DNA from: Xanthomarina arctica
GTDB lineage: Bacteria; Bacteroidota; Bacteroidia; Flavobacteriales; Flavobacteriaceae
Direction: 5' to 3'
NCBI RefSeq assembly: GCF_014638915.1
Contig: NZ_BMFQ01000003.1
Coordinates: 434,001 to 498,000 of the forward strand
DNA length: 64,000 nt
Position 1 is the first letter of the stretch. Every line of letters starts with the position of its first letter. The notes under the pieces are model-generated. The model ran no database searches. It saw nothing but the letters and a program-made list of their open reading frames with translations, and was not told where the DNA came from. This document shows positions 34,029 through 46,012 of this stretch, one piece after another. Both the position numbers and the translations under genes were made by a program.

Positions 34029-35000
34029 TTAAACATAAACTTCCAAAAGCTTTGCATTTTTAGAAGTAATTTCAAACTCTGATATATTTGCTGGTACCAT
34101 AATGGTTTCTCCAGTTTTAATAGACTCTCTATTATTTGGTGTTAAAATTTCTACTTCACCTTCAACGCACATGTAAATTATAAAGGAATCATGTGTGTTT
34201 TTAATTTTTAATGATTTATTAATTTTCAAATAGTTTGTTGTAAAATAAGGACAACTTACCATGTTATTAGCTTGATTTTCTTCGTTTTTATATGGAACTC
34301 TAAAGTTATTAGGCATATTAAAGTCGAAAGCTTCTAAAGCCAAATCATTATGTAATTCTCTAAAATTTCCTTTTTCATCTACGCGATCCCAATCGTAAAC
34401 ACGATAGGTAACATCACTAGTTTGTTGAATTTCTGCCAACAACACGCCTGCTCCAATAGAATGCACTCTCCCAACTTCTATAAAATAGGTATCTCCTGAT
34501 TCCACTTTATCAAAATTTAAAATTTGGGTTAATGTTTTATTATGAAGATGTTCTAAATAGATTTCTGAATTCATTGGCTGATTAAATCCAACAATAAGTT
34601 TGGAATCTGCCTCAGCTTGCATGACGTACCACATTTCTGTCTTACCAAAAGAATTATGGCGTTTTTTAGAAAGCTCATCGTTAGGATGCAATTGTATGGA
34701 TAAATCTTTATTGGCATCAATAAATTTAATAAGTAGCGGAAAATTATCACCGAACTTTTCGTAATTTTTCTTTCCTATTAAATCTGCTTTATAAGTACTT
34801 AAAAGATGTTTTAAAGATTGATTTTCTAAAGTTCCATTTGAAACCAACGATGTATCTCCTTCTACATCACTAATTTCCCAGCTTTCACCAACATTTGGTA
34901 AATGACTCTCTTTATTTAGTAATGTATTTAGTTTTTGTCCACCCCAAATTTTGTCTTTTAAGATGGGATGAAATTTTAAGGGATATAAATTGAACTTCAT
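34029..35000 (-). CDS. manA: class I mannose-6-phosphate isomerase
   Basis: A 323-residue cupin enzyme that interconverts mannose 6-phosphate and fructose 6-phosphate. Zinc ligands are visible in SIQLHPNDE (Gln and His) and in YFIEVGRVHSIGAGVLLAEIQQTSDVTYRVYDWDR (Glu and His), with the catalytic Arg in the last stretch. The length matches the compact bacterial class of about 310-320 residues. It leads to GDP-mannose and surface glycan supply. The 26-bp gap to the small helical protein suggests a shared transcript. Confidence 0.92.
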   Translation of the reverse strand: MKFNLYPLKFHPILKDKIWGGQKLNTLLNKESHLPNVGESWEISDVEGDTSLVSNGTLENQSLKHLLSTYKADLIGKKNYEKFGDNFPLLIKFIDANKDLSIQLHPNDELSKKRHNSFGKTEMWYVMQAEADSKLIVGFNQPMNSEIYLEHLHNKTLTQILNFDKVESGDTYFIEVGRVHSIGAGVLLAEIQQTSDVTYRVYDWDRVDEKGNFRELHNDLALEAFDFNMPNNFRVPYKNEENQANNMVSCPYFTTNYLKINKSLKIKNTHDSFIIYMCVEGEVEILTPNNRESIKTGETIMVPANISEFEITSKNAKLLEVYV

Positions 35001-35051
35001 ATTTTTTTTAACAGACTTACAAAGATACTAAAACCTTAGAAGTTTAATATG

Positions 35052-35462
35052 CTAATTTCCAGAATAACTTACAAAATTACGAGGTGTTTCATAAAGTATG
35101 ACCTCTAATTCTAGATTAGTATTTAATCTTGGTTTTAGTTTGTTATAAATTACAATTACAATATTTTCGGCTGTGGGATTTAGGTTTTTAAACACCTCAA
35201 CATCTTCATTTAAATTTTTATGGTCGAAAGCATCTTCAACTTCCTCTTTAATTAAGTCTTTTAAAACCTTCATATCTATAACAAAACCAGTTTCTTTATC
35301 AATTTCGCCAGTTACGCTAACAATCAATTCATAATTATGTCCATGGTAGTTATGGTTGTTACATTTCCCAAAAACGGCATCGTTTTTTTCGTTGCTCCAA
35401 TCCTTCCTGTATAATCTGTGTGCGGCATTAAAATGACCTTTCCTACTTACTGTTACTTTCAT
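35052..35462 (-). CDS. 6-pyruvoyl-tetrahydropterin synthase / QueD-family protein
   Basis: A 136-residue T-fold protein. Zinc ligands are His15 (HFNAAHR), His40 and His42 (NYHGHNY). Catalytic residues are Cys34 (FGKCNNH), DAFDHKNLN with its Asp-His pair, and a Glu near the end (VILYETPRN). It matches both PTPS and QueD (6-carboxytetrahydropterin synthase for queuosine) and cannot be split by eye: no queC or queE is adjacent. Its start overlaps the stop of the Idi gene (ATGA at 35459-35462), so the two are coupled. Confidence 0.88.
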   Translation of the reverse strand: MKVTVSRKGHFNAAHRLYRKDWSNEKNDAVFGKCNNHNYHGHNYELIVSVTGEIDKETGFVIDMKVLKDLIKEEVEDAFDHKNLNEDVEVFKNLNPTAENIVIVIYNKLKPRLNTNLELEVILYETPRNFVSYSGN

Positions 35463-35986
35463 TTTTTAGTAATATTAATATGTTCGTAGAATTTATCAAA
35501 AATTATCTTAAACCATTCTGTATAAATTTCAGGATGATTTTTAATATCGGTTTTCACATTATCTAAGGTCATCCATTTCCAGTTAGAAACTTCTTCTGGA
35601 TTGATTTCAGGAGACTCGTTATATGAACCAATCATAATATGATCGTATTCATGTTCTGTCAAGCCATTATCAAAAGGTGCTTTATAAATAAATGAAATAG
35701 ATTCTTCTAAAGGGGTATGAAATCCCATTTCTTCTTGCAAGCGTCGTTTTCCCGCCTGAATATTGGTTTCACCATCCCGTTGATGACTACAACAGGTATT
35801 AGTCCATAATTCTGGAGAATGATATTTATGAGATGCACGTTGCTGTAACATCAATTCATTTTTATCATTAAAAATAAAAACCGAAAAAGCACGATGTAAC
35901 ATCGCTTTTTCATGAGCTTCCATTTTTGGCATTAAACCAATTTGCTCATCGTTTTCATTTACTAAAATAACCTGCTCTTCTATCAT
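35459..35986 (-). CDS. idi: isopentenyl-diphosphate delta-isomerase (type 1)
   Basis: A 175-residue Nudix-fold enzyme that converts isopentenyl diphosphate to dimethylallyl diphosphate. Catalytic Cys in TNTCCSHQRDGE; the metal-binding Nudix-like RRLQEEMGF; metal His in HRAFSVFIF and LTEHEYDHIMIG. A TAATTTTG -7 box lies at 35992-35999, only 5 bp before the start, so the message may be nearly leaderless. It heads an operon with the PTPS-like gene. The enzyme supplies isoprenoids for menaquinone, undecaprenyl phosphate and carotenoids. Confidence 0.93.
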   Translation of the reverse strand: MIEEQVILVNENDEQIGLMPKMEAHEKAMLHRAFSVFIFNDKNELMLQQRASHKYHSPELWTNTCCSHQRDGETNIQAGKRRLQEEMGFHTPLEESISFIYKAPFDNGLTEHEYDHIMIGSYNESPEINPEEVSNWKWMTLDNVKTDIKNHPEIYTEWFKIIFDKFYEHINITKK

Positions 35987-36047
35987 GCAAACAAAATTAC
36001 AAAATAGGTAGTGTTTTTAATGTTGAAACTTGTTTTTTTTAAAACAT

Positions 36048-36080
36048 AATACCCTACCTATATGAAACAGGTAAGGTATT
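36048..36080 (-). terminator. terminator of the first adhesin operon
   Basis: AATACCTTACCT / AGGTAGGGTATT pairs over 12 bp with one T-G pair around a 9-base loop, then ATGTTTT. It lies 27 bp after the OmpA gene. Confidence 0.75.
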
Positions 36081-36106
36081 GATTTTATTTTACTATTATT
36101 TTATTC

Positions 36107-38059
36107 CTATTCTTGAATTATAAACATAGATCTACGGTTAAGTTGATGTTCTTGATCCGTACATTCCACGCCATTTGAACATTGGTTTATTAATTGAGAT
36201 TCTCCATAACCTTTTCCAGACAATCTGCTTTTATTTATTCCATGATCAAAAAACCATTTTAATGTAGATTGTGCTCTACGCTCCGATAGTTTTAAATTAT
36301 AGGAATCCTTACCTCTGGAGTCTGTATGCGACTCTATGTATATATTTAATTGAGGATACTCGTTTAAGGCAACTAAAATTTTCGCCAATTCTATTTCTGC
36401 GTCCGGACGAATATTAGACTTATCATAATCAAAATATATAGGTTGCAGTGTTAATCTGCATCCTAAATCGTTTGGAGGACAAGGATCTGCCAGTTTTAAA
36501 GACATGGGAATATTCAACATGATTGGCATTTCCATAGTTTTTGAATCCTTTGGAGTTTCAATAATTTCTTCTCTTGGATTATAGCCTTCTTTTTGAGCTC
36601 TAATAATATATTGATTATCACATTCTAGTACAAAAGAAAAAACGGCATCATCACCAGTTTGCACTTTATCGAGTTCGTTATTATTACTATCTAAAAGCGT
36701 CACGATGGCATTTGGAATCAATTCTCCCGTAGTTTCGTCTAAAACAGGGCCTTCAATAGTGATTTCGCAACGTTCCCAAATTTGAAAAATATCATCGCTA
36801 ACACTTCCTTTGTCACCATCGCGGTTGGAAGCAAAATATCCAATTCGGTCTTCTTTTATAATGAAACTAAAATCATCTTTCGAGCTATTGATTGGTTCTC
36901 CAAAAGTAGCAATTTCTTCATAGGATTCATCCGTCAATTTTGTGACAAAAATATCCAGACCTCCCATACCCGCATGACCTTCACTTGAAAAATATAAGTT
37001 GTTTTCAGCACTTACAAATGGGAATGTTTCTCTAGCAACCGTATTTATTGGCTCTCCCATATTTATTGCAGGACTGTATATACCGTCGCCTAAGATTTTT
37101 ACATACCAGATATCTGACATCCCTAAGGTCCCTGGCATATCTGAAGCAAAGTAAAGCTTATCTTCTTCTGGACTCAATGCCGGATGACCAACAGAATAGT
37201 TGTCGCTATTAAATGGAAGTTCTTTAACATTCCTCCAAGTATCACCAATTTTGGTTGCTTTATAAACTTTAAGTCTGACCACGTTTTCTTTATCTCTTCT
37301 TTTTTTACCATCTATAAAATTATTTCTAGTAAAATACATGGTATTACCATCTTTGGTAAATACTGCGGTGGATTCATGATAATCTGAATTGATATCGCCT
37401 TTTAATACTTCGGCATTTTTTAATGTCAAATTTCCGTCTAAAGTGGCCTGATACAAATCCAAAAAAGGCTGATTATCCCATCCCGAAAGATCTGCAGATT
37501 CATCTTCAAAAGATTTAACAGCACTACCGCTTGAGGTAAAAACGATTAAGCTATCTCCATAAAAAGCAGGTCCAAAATCTGAATATGCTGTATTTACGGC
37601 TACTTTCTCAATTTCAAACAACTTGTCCTGAACTCCTTTTTTAAACAAGGTATCCGCTACATTTTTATAAGAAGCGAGAGCTATAGATTTCCCTCCTTTT
37701 TCATCATAAATTTTCATTAGCTCTTTAGATTCTTCTAATTGATCAATACTTTTTAGGCATTGGGCTGCCCTGAAATAATCTGTTGTGGTGGCATCATCTG
37801 GAAACTCGCTTATTAAATTATAATACCATTTTGCAGCTCCTGAATATTCACTATTAAAGTAATACGTATCTCCAAGTTTTCTATATATCTCCGCAGATTG
37901 ATAGCCGTTATCGACCACTTTCAAATAAATTTCTCGAGCATCGATATAGTCGTATTTATCGTATTTAATGTTCGCTTTTTCTAGTTTCCCAATTTGAGCA
38001 AAAGAGCTTATACTAAAGATACAGCACAATAGGAATAATATTTTTTTATATGAATTCAT
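36107..38059 (-). CDS. OmpA/PD40-domain envelope protein (operon 1)
   Basis: A 650-residue protein with a signal peptide (about 1-21). Helical TPR-like repeats (about 25-125) are followed by PD40/WD40-like beta-propeller repeats (about 160-400: KDGNTMYFTRNN, LSPEEDKLYFASDMPGTLGMSDIW and ENNLYFSSEGHAGMGGLDIFV). A carboxypeptidase-regulatory-like domain (about 430-505) comes next, then a C-terminal OmpA peptidoglycan-binding domain (about 530-648: YFDYDKSNIRPDAE and ESHTDSRGKDSYNLKLSERRA). This architecture is that of the PorE-like envelope proteins that sit next to PorP/SprF genes. It ends the three-gene operon (adhesin, PorP/SprF, OmpA) after a 13-bp gap. Confidence 0.9.
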   Translation of the reverse strand: MNSYKKILFLLCCIFSISSFAQIGKLEKANIKYDKYDYIDAREIYLKVVDNGYQSAEIYRKLGDTYYFNSEYSGAAKWYYNLISEFPDDATTTDYFRAAQCLKSIDQLEESKELMKIYDEKGGKSIALASYKNVADTLFKKGVQDKLFEIEKVAVNTAYSDFGPAFYGDSLIVFTSSGSAVKSFEDESADLSGWDNQPFLDLYQATLDGNLTLKNAEVLKGDINSDYHESTAVFTKDGNTMYFTRNNFIDGKKRRDKENVVRLKVYKATKIGDTWRNVKELPFNSDNYSVGHPALSPEEDKLYFASDMPGTLGMSDIWYVKILGDGIYSPAINMGEPINTVARETFPFVSAENNLYFSSEGHAGMGGLDIFVTKLTDESYEEIATFGEPINSSKDDFSFIIKEDRIGYFASNRDGDKGSVSDDIFQIWERCEITIEGPVLDETTGELIPNAIVTLLDSNNNELDKVQTGDDAVFSFVLECDNQYIIRAQKEGYNPREEIIETPKDSKTMEMPIMLNIPMSLKLADPCPPNDLGCRLTLQPIYFDYDKSNIRPDAEIELAKILVALNEYPQLNIYIESHTDSRGKDSYNLKLSERRAQSTLKWFFDHGINKSRLSGKGYGESQLINQCSNGVECTDQEHQLNRRSMFIIQE

Positions 38060-38072
38060 AATCTGAATGGGT

Positions 38073-39008
38073 TTAGAAGAATCTTGGGGTTAGAATACGC
38101 TCGGTCTTATTGAAAACATCAAAACGTAAAAATATCTCATACGAGCCATTACTATACGCTTGAATATCTGTGGTTTGATAATCGTACCCCATTCCAATAA
38201 ACATATTATTATTAATTTGAAATCCTGCCATACCACTAAATGCGGCATCCCATCTATAAGCCGCTCCCAATGTAAACTTCTCATTAAACAGGAAGTTTGC
38301 TGAAACATCGGCTTGTAGTGGTGCACCACTTACAGCTTTGAACATGGTCGCTGGCTTAAATTTCACATTTTCACTAAGATCGAACACGTAACCGGCAATA
38401 AAGAAATAGTGTAAACGCTCTATGGCAACTGCATTTACATTAACATCATCCAAACTACCTGTATTATAATGTTCGGAATTTAAAAAATTTGGAACAGATA
38501 ATCCCAAATACAATTTATCTGTGTTATAGTAAATACCAGCACCTATTTGGGGCTGAAGTTTTTTATCTACATTGTTTTCAAACTGTGGATCATAGTCATC
38601 GTAAATATTTAATTTGTTATAATCTACATCTAGAATATCTACACCGGCTTTTATACCAAAAGATAATCTAGATATTTCAGATAAAACCAAAGAATAAGAA
38701 TAATCCACAACAAAATTAGTTTCGGCTGATGGACCAATTTTATCGCTTACAATAGAAAATCCCAATCCCATTCTTTTAAGCTCCCCAATTGGGGTATTGA
38801 ATGTTAAGGTTCCCGTTTTAGGAGCACCATCAAAACCTACCCATTGCGTTCTATATAACAAGCCTACACCAAGTGTTTCTTTAGACCCTACATAAGCCGG
38901 ATTAACAATTTGCGTGTTGTACATGTACTGCGTGTATTGCGGGTCTTGTTGCGAAAAGCTTAAATTAACACTAATAAAAGCTACTAGTAATAATATGTAA
39001 TATTTCAT
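38073..39008 (-). CDS. PorP/SprF-family T9SS outer-membrane protein (operon 1)
   Basis: A 311-residue protein with a signal peptide (about 1-19) followed by a beta-barrel of the PorP/SprF family. Hallmarks are QDPQYTQYMYNTQIVNPAYVG at the mature N terminus, LLYRTQWVGFDGAPKTG, and the aromatic C-terminal end RFDVFNKTERILTPRFF. SprF-like proteins help one partner adhesin, encoded next to them, to cross or attach to the outer membrane through T9SS. The adhesin gene lies 14 bp upstream and the OmpA gene 13 bp downstream. Confidence 0.93.
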   Translation of the reverse strand: MKYYILLLVAFISVNLSFSQQDPQYTQYMYNTQIVNPAYVGSKETLGVGLLYRTQWVGFDGAPKTGTLTFNTPIGELKRMGLGFSIVSDKIGPSAETNFVVDYSYSLVLSEISRLSFGIKAGVDILDVDYNKLNIYDDYDPQFENNVDKKLQPQIGAGIYYNTDKLYLGLSVPNFLNSEHYNTGSLDDVNVNAVAIERLHYFFIAGYVFDLSENVKFKPATMFKAVSGAPLQADVSANFLFNEKFTLGAAYRWDAAFSGMAGFQINNNMFIGMGYDYQTTDIQAYSNGSYEIFLRFDVFNKTERILTPRFF

Positions 39009-39022
39009 CGATTTGAGTTTTA

Positions 39023-42000
39023 TTAGTTTCTTTTAATGTATAAGTATCCTTCGTTGGTTAAGGCCTCGTCTTCCGTTAAAATTCGTGTTAAAATGTAGAA
39101 ATATGTTCCTGTAGGTAATTCTTCATTTGCACTAATAGTAACTCGTCCCTCAGATATGCCTGTAAAAACATTTCCGTTTATACCATAACCATCGGTTTCG
39201 TAAACTAAAACTCCCCAGCGATTAAATATTTTAAGGTTGTTATTTGGATAATATTCTATTCCTACAATTTGAAAGAAATCATTTAACCCATCCCCATCTG
39301 GAGAAATTCCATTAAATATTTCAAATTCTTCATCGGCTGTATCTGGCAGAACGGTAATTGTTGGATCATCAGGTTCTCCATCATGATTCGCATCAACATC
39401 ATCCAGATTGTTTGGATCATCAGACATATCTGTCACTATATTATCAGAGATATCATAGCCTGTTACAATGGCTTGATTAACGACCATCTTATTACTAATG
39501 TCTAAACTTGTTAATGTATAAGTTGCGGTAAAAGTGGTATCGTCCATTTCTCCAGGTAATAATTGAGGAATTGGCAGACCTTCTATGTGAATACCAGGAA
39601 GTGCGTCTTCTATTGAAATGTTATACAATGTAATTTGACCTGTATTGTATATAGTAAAGGTATAGGTTATGGTTTCTCCTACTTGAGCTCCCCCACTCCC
39701 ATTATCGTCATTAAACACCCCTACTTTTTCAAGAGAAAGAGAACCTAAGTTACATAACATTGTTACAGTAGGATCATCTTCCATGATACTGTCGTCATCG
39801 GAAAGATCTGATACCGTTGAACCATTCCTCACATCTATTCCAGTTACGGTAGCCTGATTACTTACCCATCCTAAATCAATATCTGCTTGAGTAACTGCAT
39901 AATCTCCAGTATACATCCAAGTTTCATTCACATCTAATTCATTATCTGAATCATTATCTCCTGACGCTACAGCCATGTAACCGCCCAACATAGGGTCGTA
40001 CAATTCTACTGTGGAAATGCTGGTATTTCCTTGGTTACTTACTGCAAATGTATAGGTGATTGTTTCTCCTAAATCAATACAGTTATTCCCATCACTATCA
40101 TTAATTTCTGCCGTTTTCATTAGAGCGATATCTGTCCGTTGGCATAAATTAGTTTCGGTAGCTTCATTTTCTACGCTACTATCATCATCTGATAAATCTG
40201 AAACGGTTGAACCATCTATCACATCAATTCCTGTTACGGTAGCTTGATTACTTACCATTCCTGCGTCGATATCTGCTTGTGTAATGGCATAATCGGCTGT
40301 GTAAATCCATGTTTCATCGACATCTAATTCGTTATCCGAATCATCATCTCCTGATTCTAATGCTATCACTCCTCCTAGCATCGTATCTTCTAATAAGACA
40401 TTGGTGATTGTTGAACTTCCTTCGTTGGTTACTGTAAACGTATAAGTGATTGTTTCTCCTACATCGCTACATCCATCGGCATTACCATCATTAAATACTC
40501 CGGTTTTGATTAAGGCGATATCTGTTGATTGACATAAAGTGGTTTCCGTAGGATCGTTTTCTAAGATATTATCATCATCTGATAAATCTGATACGGTTGA
40601 ACCATCAATCACATCTATTCCAGTTACGGTAGCTTGATTGCTTACCATACCTGCGTCGATATCTGCTTGTGTTATGGCGTAATCGGCTGTGTAGATCCAA
40701 GTTTCATCAACGTCTAATTCGTTGTCTGAATCGTCATCTCCTGATTCTAAAGCTATCATACCTCCTAGCATCGGATCTTCTAATACGACGGTTGTTATAG
40801 TGGAACTTCCTTCGTTTGTTACGGTAAACGTATACGTGATTGTTTCATCTACATTGCTACATCCATCGGCATTACCATCATTAAATACTCCGGTTTTGAT
40901 TAAGGCGATATCTGTTGATTGACATAAAGTGGTTTCCGTAGGATCGTTTTCTAAGATATTATCATCATCTGATAAATCTGATACTGTTGAACCATCAATC
41001 ACATCTATTCCTGTTACGGTAGCTTGATTGCTTACCATACCTGCATCGATGTCTGCTTGGGTTATGGCATAATCGGCTGTGTAAATCCATGTTTCATCGA
41101 GATCTAATTCACTATCTTCATCGTAATCGCCAGATTCTATTGCAATTACCCCTCCAAGCATGGTGTCTTCTAAAACTACAGTGTTAATTGTAGTGTTTCC
41201 GTTGCTGGTTACTGTAAACGTATAAGTGATAGTTTCACCTACATTGCTACATCCATCGGCATTGGCATCATTGAATTCGCCTATTTTAATTAGTGAGATT
41301 TCTACCGATTGACATAAAGTTGTTTCGGTAGGATCGTTTTCTAAGATATTATCATCATCTGATAAATCTGAGACAGTTGAACCGTCTATCACATCTATTC
41401 CTGTAACGGTAGCTTGATTGCTTACTATTCCAGCATCAATATCTGTTTGAGTAATGGCATAATCTGCTGTATAAATCCATGTTTCATCGACATCTAATTC
41501 GTTGTCCGTATCGTCATCTCCTGATTCTAATGTAATCTCACCTCCCAACATGGTATCTTCTAAAACGACTGATGTAATTGTTGAATTTCCTTCGTTGGTA
41601 ACGGTAAACGTATACGTGATTGTTTCACCTACATCGCTACAACCATCGGAATCTCCATCATTAAACTCGCCTGTTTTAATTAAAGCGATATCCACCGATT
41701 GACATAAAATAGTTTCTGTTGGATCGTTTTCTACAATACTATCATCATCTGAAAGATCTGAAACGACTGTTCCAGCAATAGCATCAATTCCTGTTACCGT
41801 AGCTTGGTTACTGATTATTCCTGCGTCTATATCCGCTTGAGTAATGGCATAATCGGCTGTGTAAATCCATGTTTCATTGACATCCAATTCGTTATCTGAA
41901 TCGGTATCTCCTGATTCCAAAGCAATTACACCTCCTAACATTGTGTCTTCTAACACGACCGTGGTAATTGCTGAAGTTCCTTCGTTGGTAACTGTAAAGG

Positions 42001-45000
42001 TATACGTGATTGTTTCATCTACATTACTACAACCATCAGCATCGGTATCATTAAATACGCCTGTTTTAATTAAAGCGATATCTGTTGATTGACATAAAGT
42101 GGTTTCCGTAGGATCGTTTTCTAAAATGTTATCATCATCTGATAAATCTGACACGGCTGAACCATCTATGGAATCTATTCCTGTTACGGTAGCTTGATTG
42201 CTTACCAAACCGGCATCAATATCTGCTTGAGTAATGGCATAATCAGTTGTGTAAATCCAAGTTTCATTAACATCTAATTCGTTATCTGTATCGGTATCTC
42301 CTGATTCTAAGGCAATCACACCTCCTAACATGATGTCTTCCAAAACGACATTGGTAATTGTTGTAGTTCCTTCGTTGGTAACAGTCAACGTATAAGTAAT
42401 TGTTTCACCTACATCGCTACATCCATCGGCATTACCATCATTAAATACACCCGTTTTAATTAAGGCGATTGATTGACATAATCCTGTGTTAGTAGCATCT
42501 ATATAGCCGCCATACACTTCAATTGAATTAATTACACTAGCAAGTGATGCAACCGTAATTTGTACTTCATCAAAACCTAAAGCTGTATTAAAAGCCACCA
42601 CATAAAACGCGTCAGGTGACGTTGGTGTAATATCTACTAATCCTAAAGCTTCTAATGCTAATAAATTAGTAGCTGTTCTCTGTTCTTGTTGAACATTATC
42701 AAGATATGTTGTAATGGTAATAGAATTCAATAAATCTACTTCTAACAAATCGTTCGTATCTCTAATTACAAATCCTGTACGAGTTCCTGCTGGATAATCT
42801 GTAAGGACGTCTTGCACTGAAATAGAGGCATTCCCGGCAACACCAGCAACGACATTAATCATAGCATAATCGCTATTCTCTTCAGAGATCACATTTTGTG
42901 AATTATCTACTTCGCAAGCCGCACAAATTAGTCCGTCAGTTCCTGTTCGCATATTATTGATAACTACTGGATCATTCGGATTAATCAAAACATAAGGTGC
43001 ATCGCAGATTATAGTTCCTGGACAGAATGTTTCGAGAACCATACCATAGACACGGGTGCTTCCTAAATTTAAAGAAACTAATTGCGATAATGTTATTTGC
43101 ACTTCATCAAAAGGTGCCGTTGTTACAAATCCCACTCTAATAGATTCGCTACCCGTAAGTAGCAACCCTGAATCTACAGGTAGTAATTCTGTAACTCCTG
43201 TTTTAGATTCAACCAAGGTTCCATCTAAATATGTAGAAATGGTTATAGCATCGAATAACTGTGTGTTAAGGAGTGTGGCATTTTCAATATCAAACCCTGC
43301 ATAAGTCATTGCTGGATATTCTGCAAGTTGATCTTTAACAGCTAATGATGCTGTAGCTGCAATACCTGTAAGTAAATCTATTGTAGCATAATTACCAGGG
43401 TTTGAGTCTATAACTCTACTCGTATTATTTACGCTTCCTACAGTTAATAATCCACCTGTACCTGTATGCTCATTTACAATTCTTACTGGAAAAGTTGGTT
43501 TAATTAATGAAGTTGGGGTATTACATTCCAAGTCAGGACCTGCACAAAAGCTATTTGTTACTGCATAATATACGTTGGTTGAAGAAATAACATTTAGAAG
43601 ACTAGAAATTGAGATTTCAATAGCATCATAATCCATTGTTGTATAAAAACCTACGTAATATTTATCTGTCCCTAGTAAAGAACTATTTACAACTGCTAAA
43701 GAAGATGTTACAGTTGACTCCTGCTCAATACCGTCTAAATATGTTCTAATTTCTATAGTTTCTAATAGATCCGCTTGAAGAATAGTGCTGTTCTTTATTA
43801 AGAATCCAGCATAACCTCCTCCCGTAAAAAATTCACCTGAAGTTTCATCAGTTACTGTTAGTGAATGTGTAACACCCAAACCAATTAATGTTGAAACTGT
43901 TGCATAGTTATCACTATCTGCATCGATAATATTTTCTTCGTTAAAAATTCCGCAGCCTACTACGCAACCACCTGTTGTATTTTCAGCAATAGTTAAATCT
44001 GTAAAACCTGTAGCTGTAATGGCGACCGGTTGTTCTGTATTACAAGGCACTGGGTATTGTACACCATCTGTATATACAATAAATTCGGCAGTACTTTCAC
44101 ATCCAATGTCGTCTGTTACTGTTACAAAGTATGTTCCCGGAGATAAGTTACTTATGGCATTGGTTGTTTCTCCTCCAGGACTCCATAAATAAGTATATGG
44201 CGGTGTACCTCCTGATACTGTAACAGATAGACTTCCATCTGAAAGTCCTAATACTGTTTCATTTATAACCGTCCCTGTTATTTCAATTGATGTATCGACA
44301 TAACTTCCATAAACTTCGATACTATTTATAGCAGAAACTAGTGCACTTACTGTAAGTCTCAATTCATCGTATTCTGTACTAGTTGTAAAACCTATTAAGT
44401 AAAAACCATCTGTAGATGCTGGCGCTATATTAATTAAGCCCAAAGCTTCTAATGCCAATAAACCACCTGCTGTTTGGGTTTCCTGCTGTGCTCCATCTAA
44501 ATAAGTCGTTATCGAAATAGAATTTAATAAATCGACTTCTAGTAAGTCATTCGTATCTCTAATAACAAAACCAGCTTGACTTCCTGCAGGAAATGTGCTT
44601 AAAACATTTTCAACTGAAATAGACCCTGTATTTGCCACGCCAGCTGTAATATTTATCATTGCAAAATCTGAATTACTTTCACTAATAACATGAGTTGCAT
44701 TATCAACTTCACAACCTACACAAGCTATACCATCTACGCCGGTATTAACATTATTAATAATTACTGGCTGCAATGGATTACTCAACACGGTAGCTGTAGT
44801 ACATTCCAGTGAACCTTCGCAAAAAGATTCTATAACCAGGCCGTAAACTCTTGTACTCCCTAAATCTAATGAAACAGTTTGGTGAATGCTTATTTGTACT
44901 ATATTAAAAGGAGCTAATGTTACGAAACCAACCTGAGAACGTTCGGTTCCTGTAAATAATAAACCACTATCAGCAGATATTAATTCGGAACCTCCAGTTT

Positions 45001-46012
45001 GAGTTTCCTGCAAGGTGTTATCTAAATAAGTAGAGATAGTAATACCGTCTAAAAGATCTAAATTTAATACAGATGCATTTTCAATATTAAAGGCAACGTA
45101 CGCATTCTCTGGATAATCTCCAAGCTCATTTTTTACAGCCAAACTTCCTGTTGCGAAAACACCTAAAGTAAAATCTATACTTGCATATGTATTGGTATTA
45201 GAATCGATGGCATTACTAGCATTATTAACACTACCTAAACTTAAAGCTCCATTTATGCCTGTATGTTCTTCGGATATTCTTGCAGGAAAATCAGGTTTTG
45301 CAAACATGGTTGGCGTATTACACTCCAATGTTGGGCCTTCACAAAAACTATTGGTTACAGCATAATAAACTTTCGTTGTAGATAAAACACCTAAAAAACT
45401 TGAGATAGAAATCTCTATAGAATCGAAGTCATCATTCGTATAAAAACCAACATAATATTGATCACTACCTAATAACCCGCTATTAACTACAGCCAAAGTA
45501 TTACTTGAGTTTGACTCTTGAATATCACCATTTAAATAAGTTCTTACAGTTATTTTATCAAGTAAATCTACCTGCAAAATAGAAGTGTTTTCAATTAGGA
45601 ATCCCGCGAAACCTCCACCGTTGTAAAATTCATTTACCGTATTATCAGTTACAGATAATGTATGTGTAACCCCCAATCCAATTCTCGTAATTATAGAAGC
45701 ATAATTGGTTTTACTTGCATCAATTAAATTAGCCTCATTATAGATTCCACACGTAAAAAGACATATGCCGGACGTATCTTCTTCAACAGACAAACCTGTA
45801 TAGGTTGGCGATATTAAAGGAACAGGCGAATCTGTATTACAAGGAATTGTAACAGGAGGCATAAAATAATTACTTATTTTTTCATAGATATCACCACCTC
45901 TTACAGTTGTAAATGAAAATAAGATTAATGATAAGACACTTAAAAAGAGAAGTGATTTTGTTTGTGTAAAAAGTTTTTTAAAACCTAAATACGGAAAAGT
46001 AGTTTTGCTCAT
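39023..46012 (-). CDS. giant SprB-like T9SS type B adhesin with DUF11-type repeats
   Basis: A 2329-residue surface protein. After a signal region (about 1-40) comes a block of related modules (about 55-570) that is repeated at about 660-1180; both copies start near PCNT and use CNTP, VNN and NYA motifs. Between them stands one SprB-type repeat (about 577-650: [19 protein letters not shown] then [14 protein letters not shown]). Eight DUF11-type repeats of 130 residues follow (about 1180-2215: [14 protein letters not shown], then [19 protein letters not shown], then SDLSDDD). The end (about 2227-2329: [17 protein letters not shown], then [13 protein letters not shown]) is the gliding-motility-associated type B sorting domain. 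Acidic repeats suggest calcium binding. It leads an operon with PorP/SprF and OmpA. Confidence 0.92.
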   Translation of the reverse strand: MSKTTFPYLGFKKLFTQTKSLLFLSVLSLILFSFTTVRGGDIYEKISNYFMPPVTIPCNTDSPVPLISPTYTGLSVEEDTSGICLFTCGIYNEANLIDASKTNYASIITRIGLGVTHTLSVTDNTVNEFYNGGGFAGFLIENTSILQVDLLDKITVRTYLNGDIQESNSSNTLAVVNSGLLGSDQYYVGFYTNDDFDSIEISISSFLGVLSTTKVYYAVTNSFCEGPTLECNTPTMFAKPDFPARISEEHTGINGALSLGSVNNASNAIDSNTNTYASIDFTLGVFATGSLAVKNELGDYPENAYVAFNIENASVLNLDLLDGITISTYLDNTLQETQTGGSELISADSGLLFTGTERSQVGFVTLAPFNIVQISIHQTVSLDLGSTRVYGLVIESFCEGSLECTTATVLSNPLQPVIINNVNTGVDGIACVGCEVDNATHVISESNSDFAMINITAGVANTGSISVENVLSTFPAGSQAGFVIRDTNDLLEVDLLNSISITTYLDGAQQETQTAGGLLALEALGLINIAPASTDGFYLIGFTTSTEYDELRLTVSALVSAINSIEVYGSYVDTSIEITGTVINETVLGLSDGSLSVTVSGGTPPYTYLWSPGGETTNAISNLSPGTYFVTVTDDIGCESTAEFIVYTDGVQYPVPCNTEQPVAITATGFTDLTIAENTTGGCVVGCGIFNEENIIDADSDNYATVSTLIGLGVTHSLTVTDETSGEFFTGGGYAGFLIKNSTILQADLLETIEIRTYLDGIEQESTVTSSLAVVNSSLLGTDKYYVGFYTTMDYDAIEISISSLLNVISSTNVYYAVTNSFCAGPDLECNTPTSLIKPTFPVRIVNEHTGTGGLLTVGSVNNTSRVIDSNPGNYATIDLLTGIAATASLAVKDQLAEYPAMTYAGFDIENATLLNTQLFDAITISTYLDGTLVESKTGVTELLPVDSGLLLTGSESIRVGFVTTAPFDEVQITLSQLVSLNLGSTRVYGMVLETFCPGTIICDAPYVLINPNDPVVINNMRTGTDGLICAACEVDNSQNVISEENSDYAMINVVAGVAGNASISVQDVLTDYPAGTRTGFVIRDTNDLLEVDLLNSITITTYLDNVQQEQRTATNLLALEALGLVDITPTSPDAFYVVAFNTALGFDEVQITVASLASVINSIEVYGGYIDATNTGLCQSIALIKTGVFNDGNADGCSDVGETITYTLTVTNEGTTTITNVVLEDIMLGGVIALESGDTDTDNELDVNETWIYTTDYAITQADIDAGLVSNQATVTGIDSIDGSAVSDLSDDDNILENDPTETTLCQSTDIALIKTGVFNDTDADGCSNVDETITYTFTVTNEGTSAITTVVLEDTMLGGVIALESGDTDSDNELDVNETWIYTADYAITQADIDAGIISNQATVTGIDAIAGTVVSDLSDDDSIVENDPTETILCQSVDIALIKTGEFNDGDSDGCSDVGETITYTFTVTNEGNSTITSVVLEDTMLGGEITLESGDDDTDNELDVDETWIYTADYAITQTDIDAGIVSNQATVTGIDVIDGSTVSDLSDDDNILENDPTETTLCQSVEISLIKIGEFNDANADGCSNVGETITYTFTVTSNGNTTINTVVLEDTMLGGVIAIESGDYDEDSELDLDETWIYTADYAITQADIDAGMVSNQATVTGIDVIDGSTVSDLSDDDNILENDPTETTLCQSTDIALIKTGVFNDGNADGCSNVDETITYTFTVTNEGSSTITTVVLEDPMLGGMIALESGDDDSDNELDVDETWIYTADYAITQADIDAGMVSNQATVTGIDVIDGSTVSDLSDDDNILENDPTETTLCQSTDIALIKTGVFNDGNADGCSDVGETITYTFTVTNEGSSTITNVLLEDTMLGGVIALESGDDDSDNELDVDETWIYTADYAITQADIDAGMVSNQATVTGIDVIDGSTVSDLSDDDSSVENEATETNLCQRTDIALMKTAEINDSDGNNCIDLGETITYTFAVSNQGNTSISTVELYDPMLGGYMAVASGDNDSDNELDVNETWMYTGDYAVTQADIDLGWVSNQATVTGIDVRNGSTVSDLSDDDSIMEDDPTVTMLCNLGSLSLEKVGVFNDDNGSGGAQVGETITYTFTIYNTGQITLYNISIEDALPGIHIEGLPIPQLLPGEMDDTTFTATYTLTSLDISNKMVVNQAIVTGYDISDNIVTDMSDDPNNLDDVDANHDGEPDDPTITVLPDTADEEFEIFNGISPDGDGLNDFFQIVGIEYYPNNNLKIFNRWGVLVYETDGYGINGNVFTGISEGRVTISANEELPTGTYFYILTRILTEDEALTNEGYLYIKRN
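39751..42480 (-). repeat. seven near-identical 390-bp repeats in adhesin 1
   Basis: Unit borders recur every 390 bp: GACATAAA-type borders near 40141, 40531, 40921, 41311, 41701 and 42091, and the last near 42475 (384 bp). Units at about 40531 and 40921 differ in only a few bases, so they are recent duplications. An eighth, diverged unit lies towards the C terminus (39360-39750). All keep the 130-residue frame. Confidence 0.93.

Noticed and set aside
40056-43304. Several plus-strand reading frames of 60-80 codons across adhesin 1
   Set aside because: They recur once per 390-bp unit and come from the repeat composition; they have no start context or family match, and the minus-strand adhesin explains the sequence.
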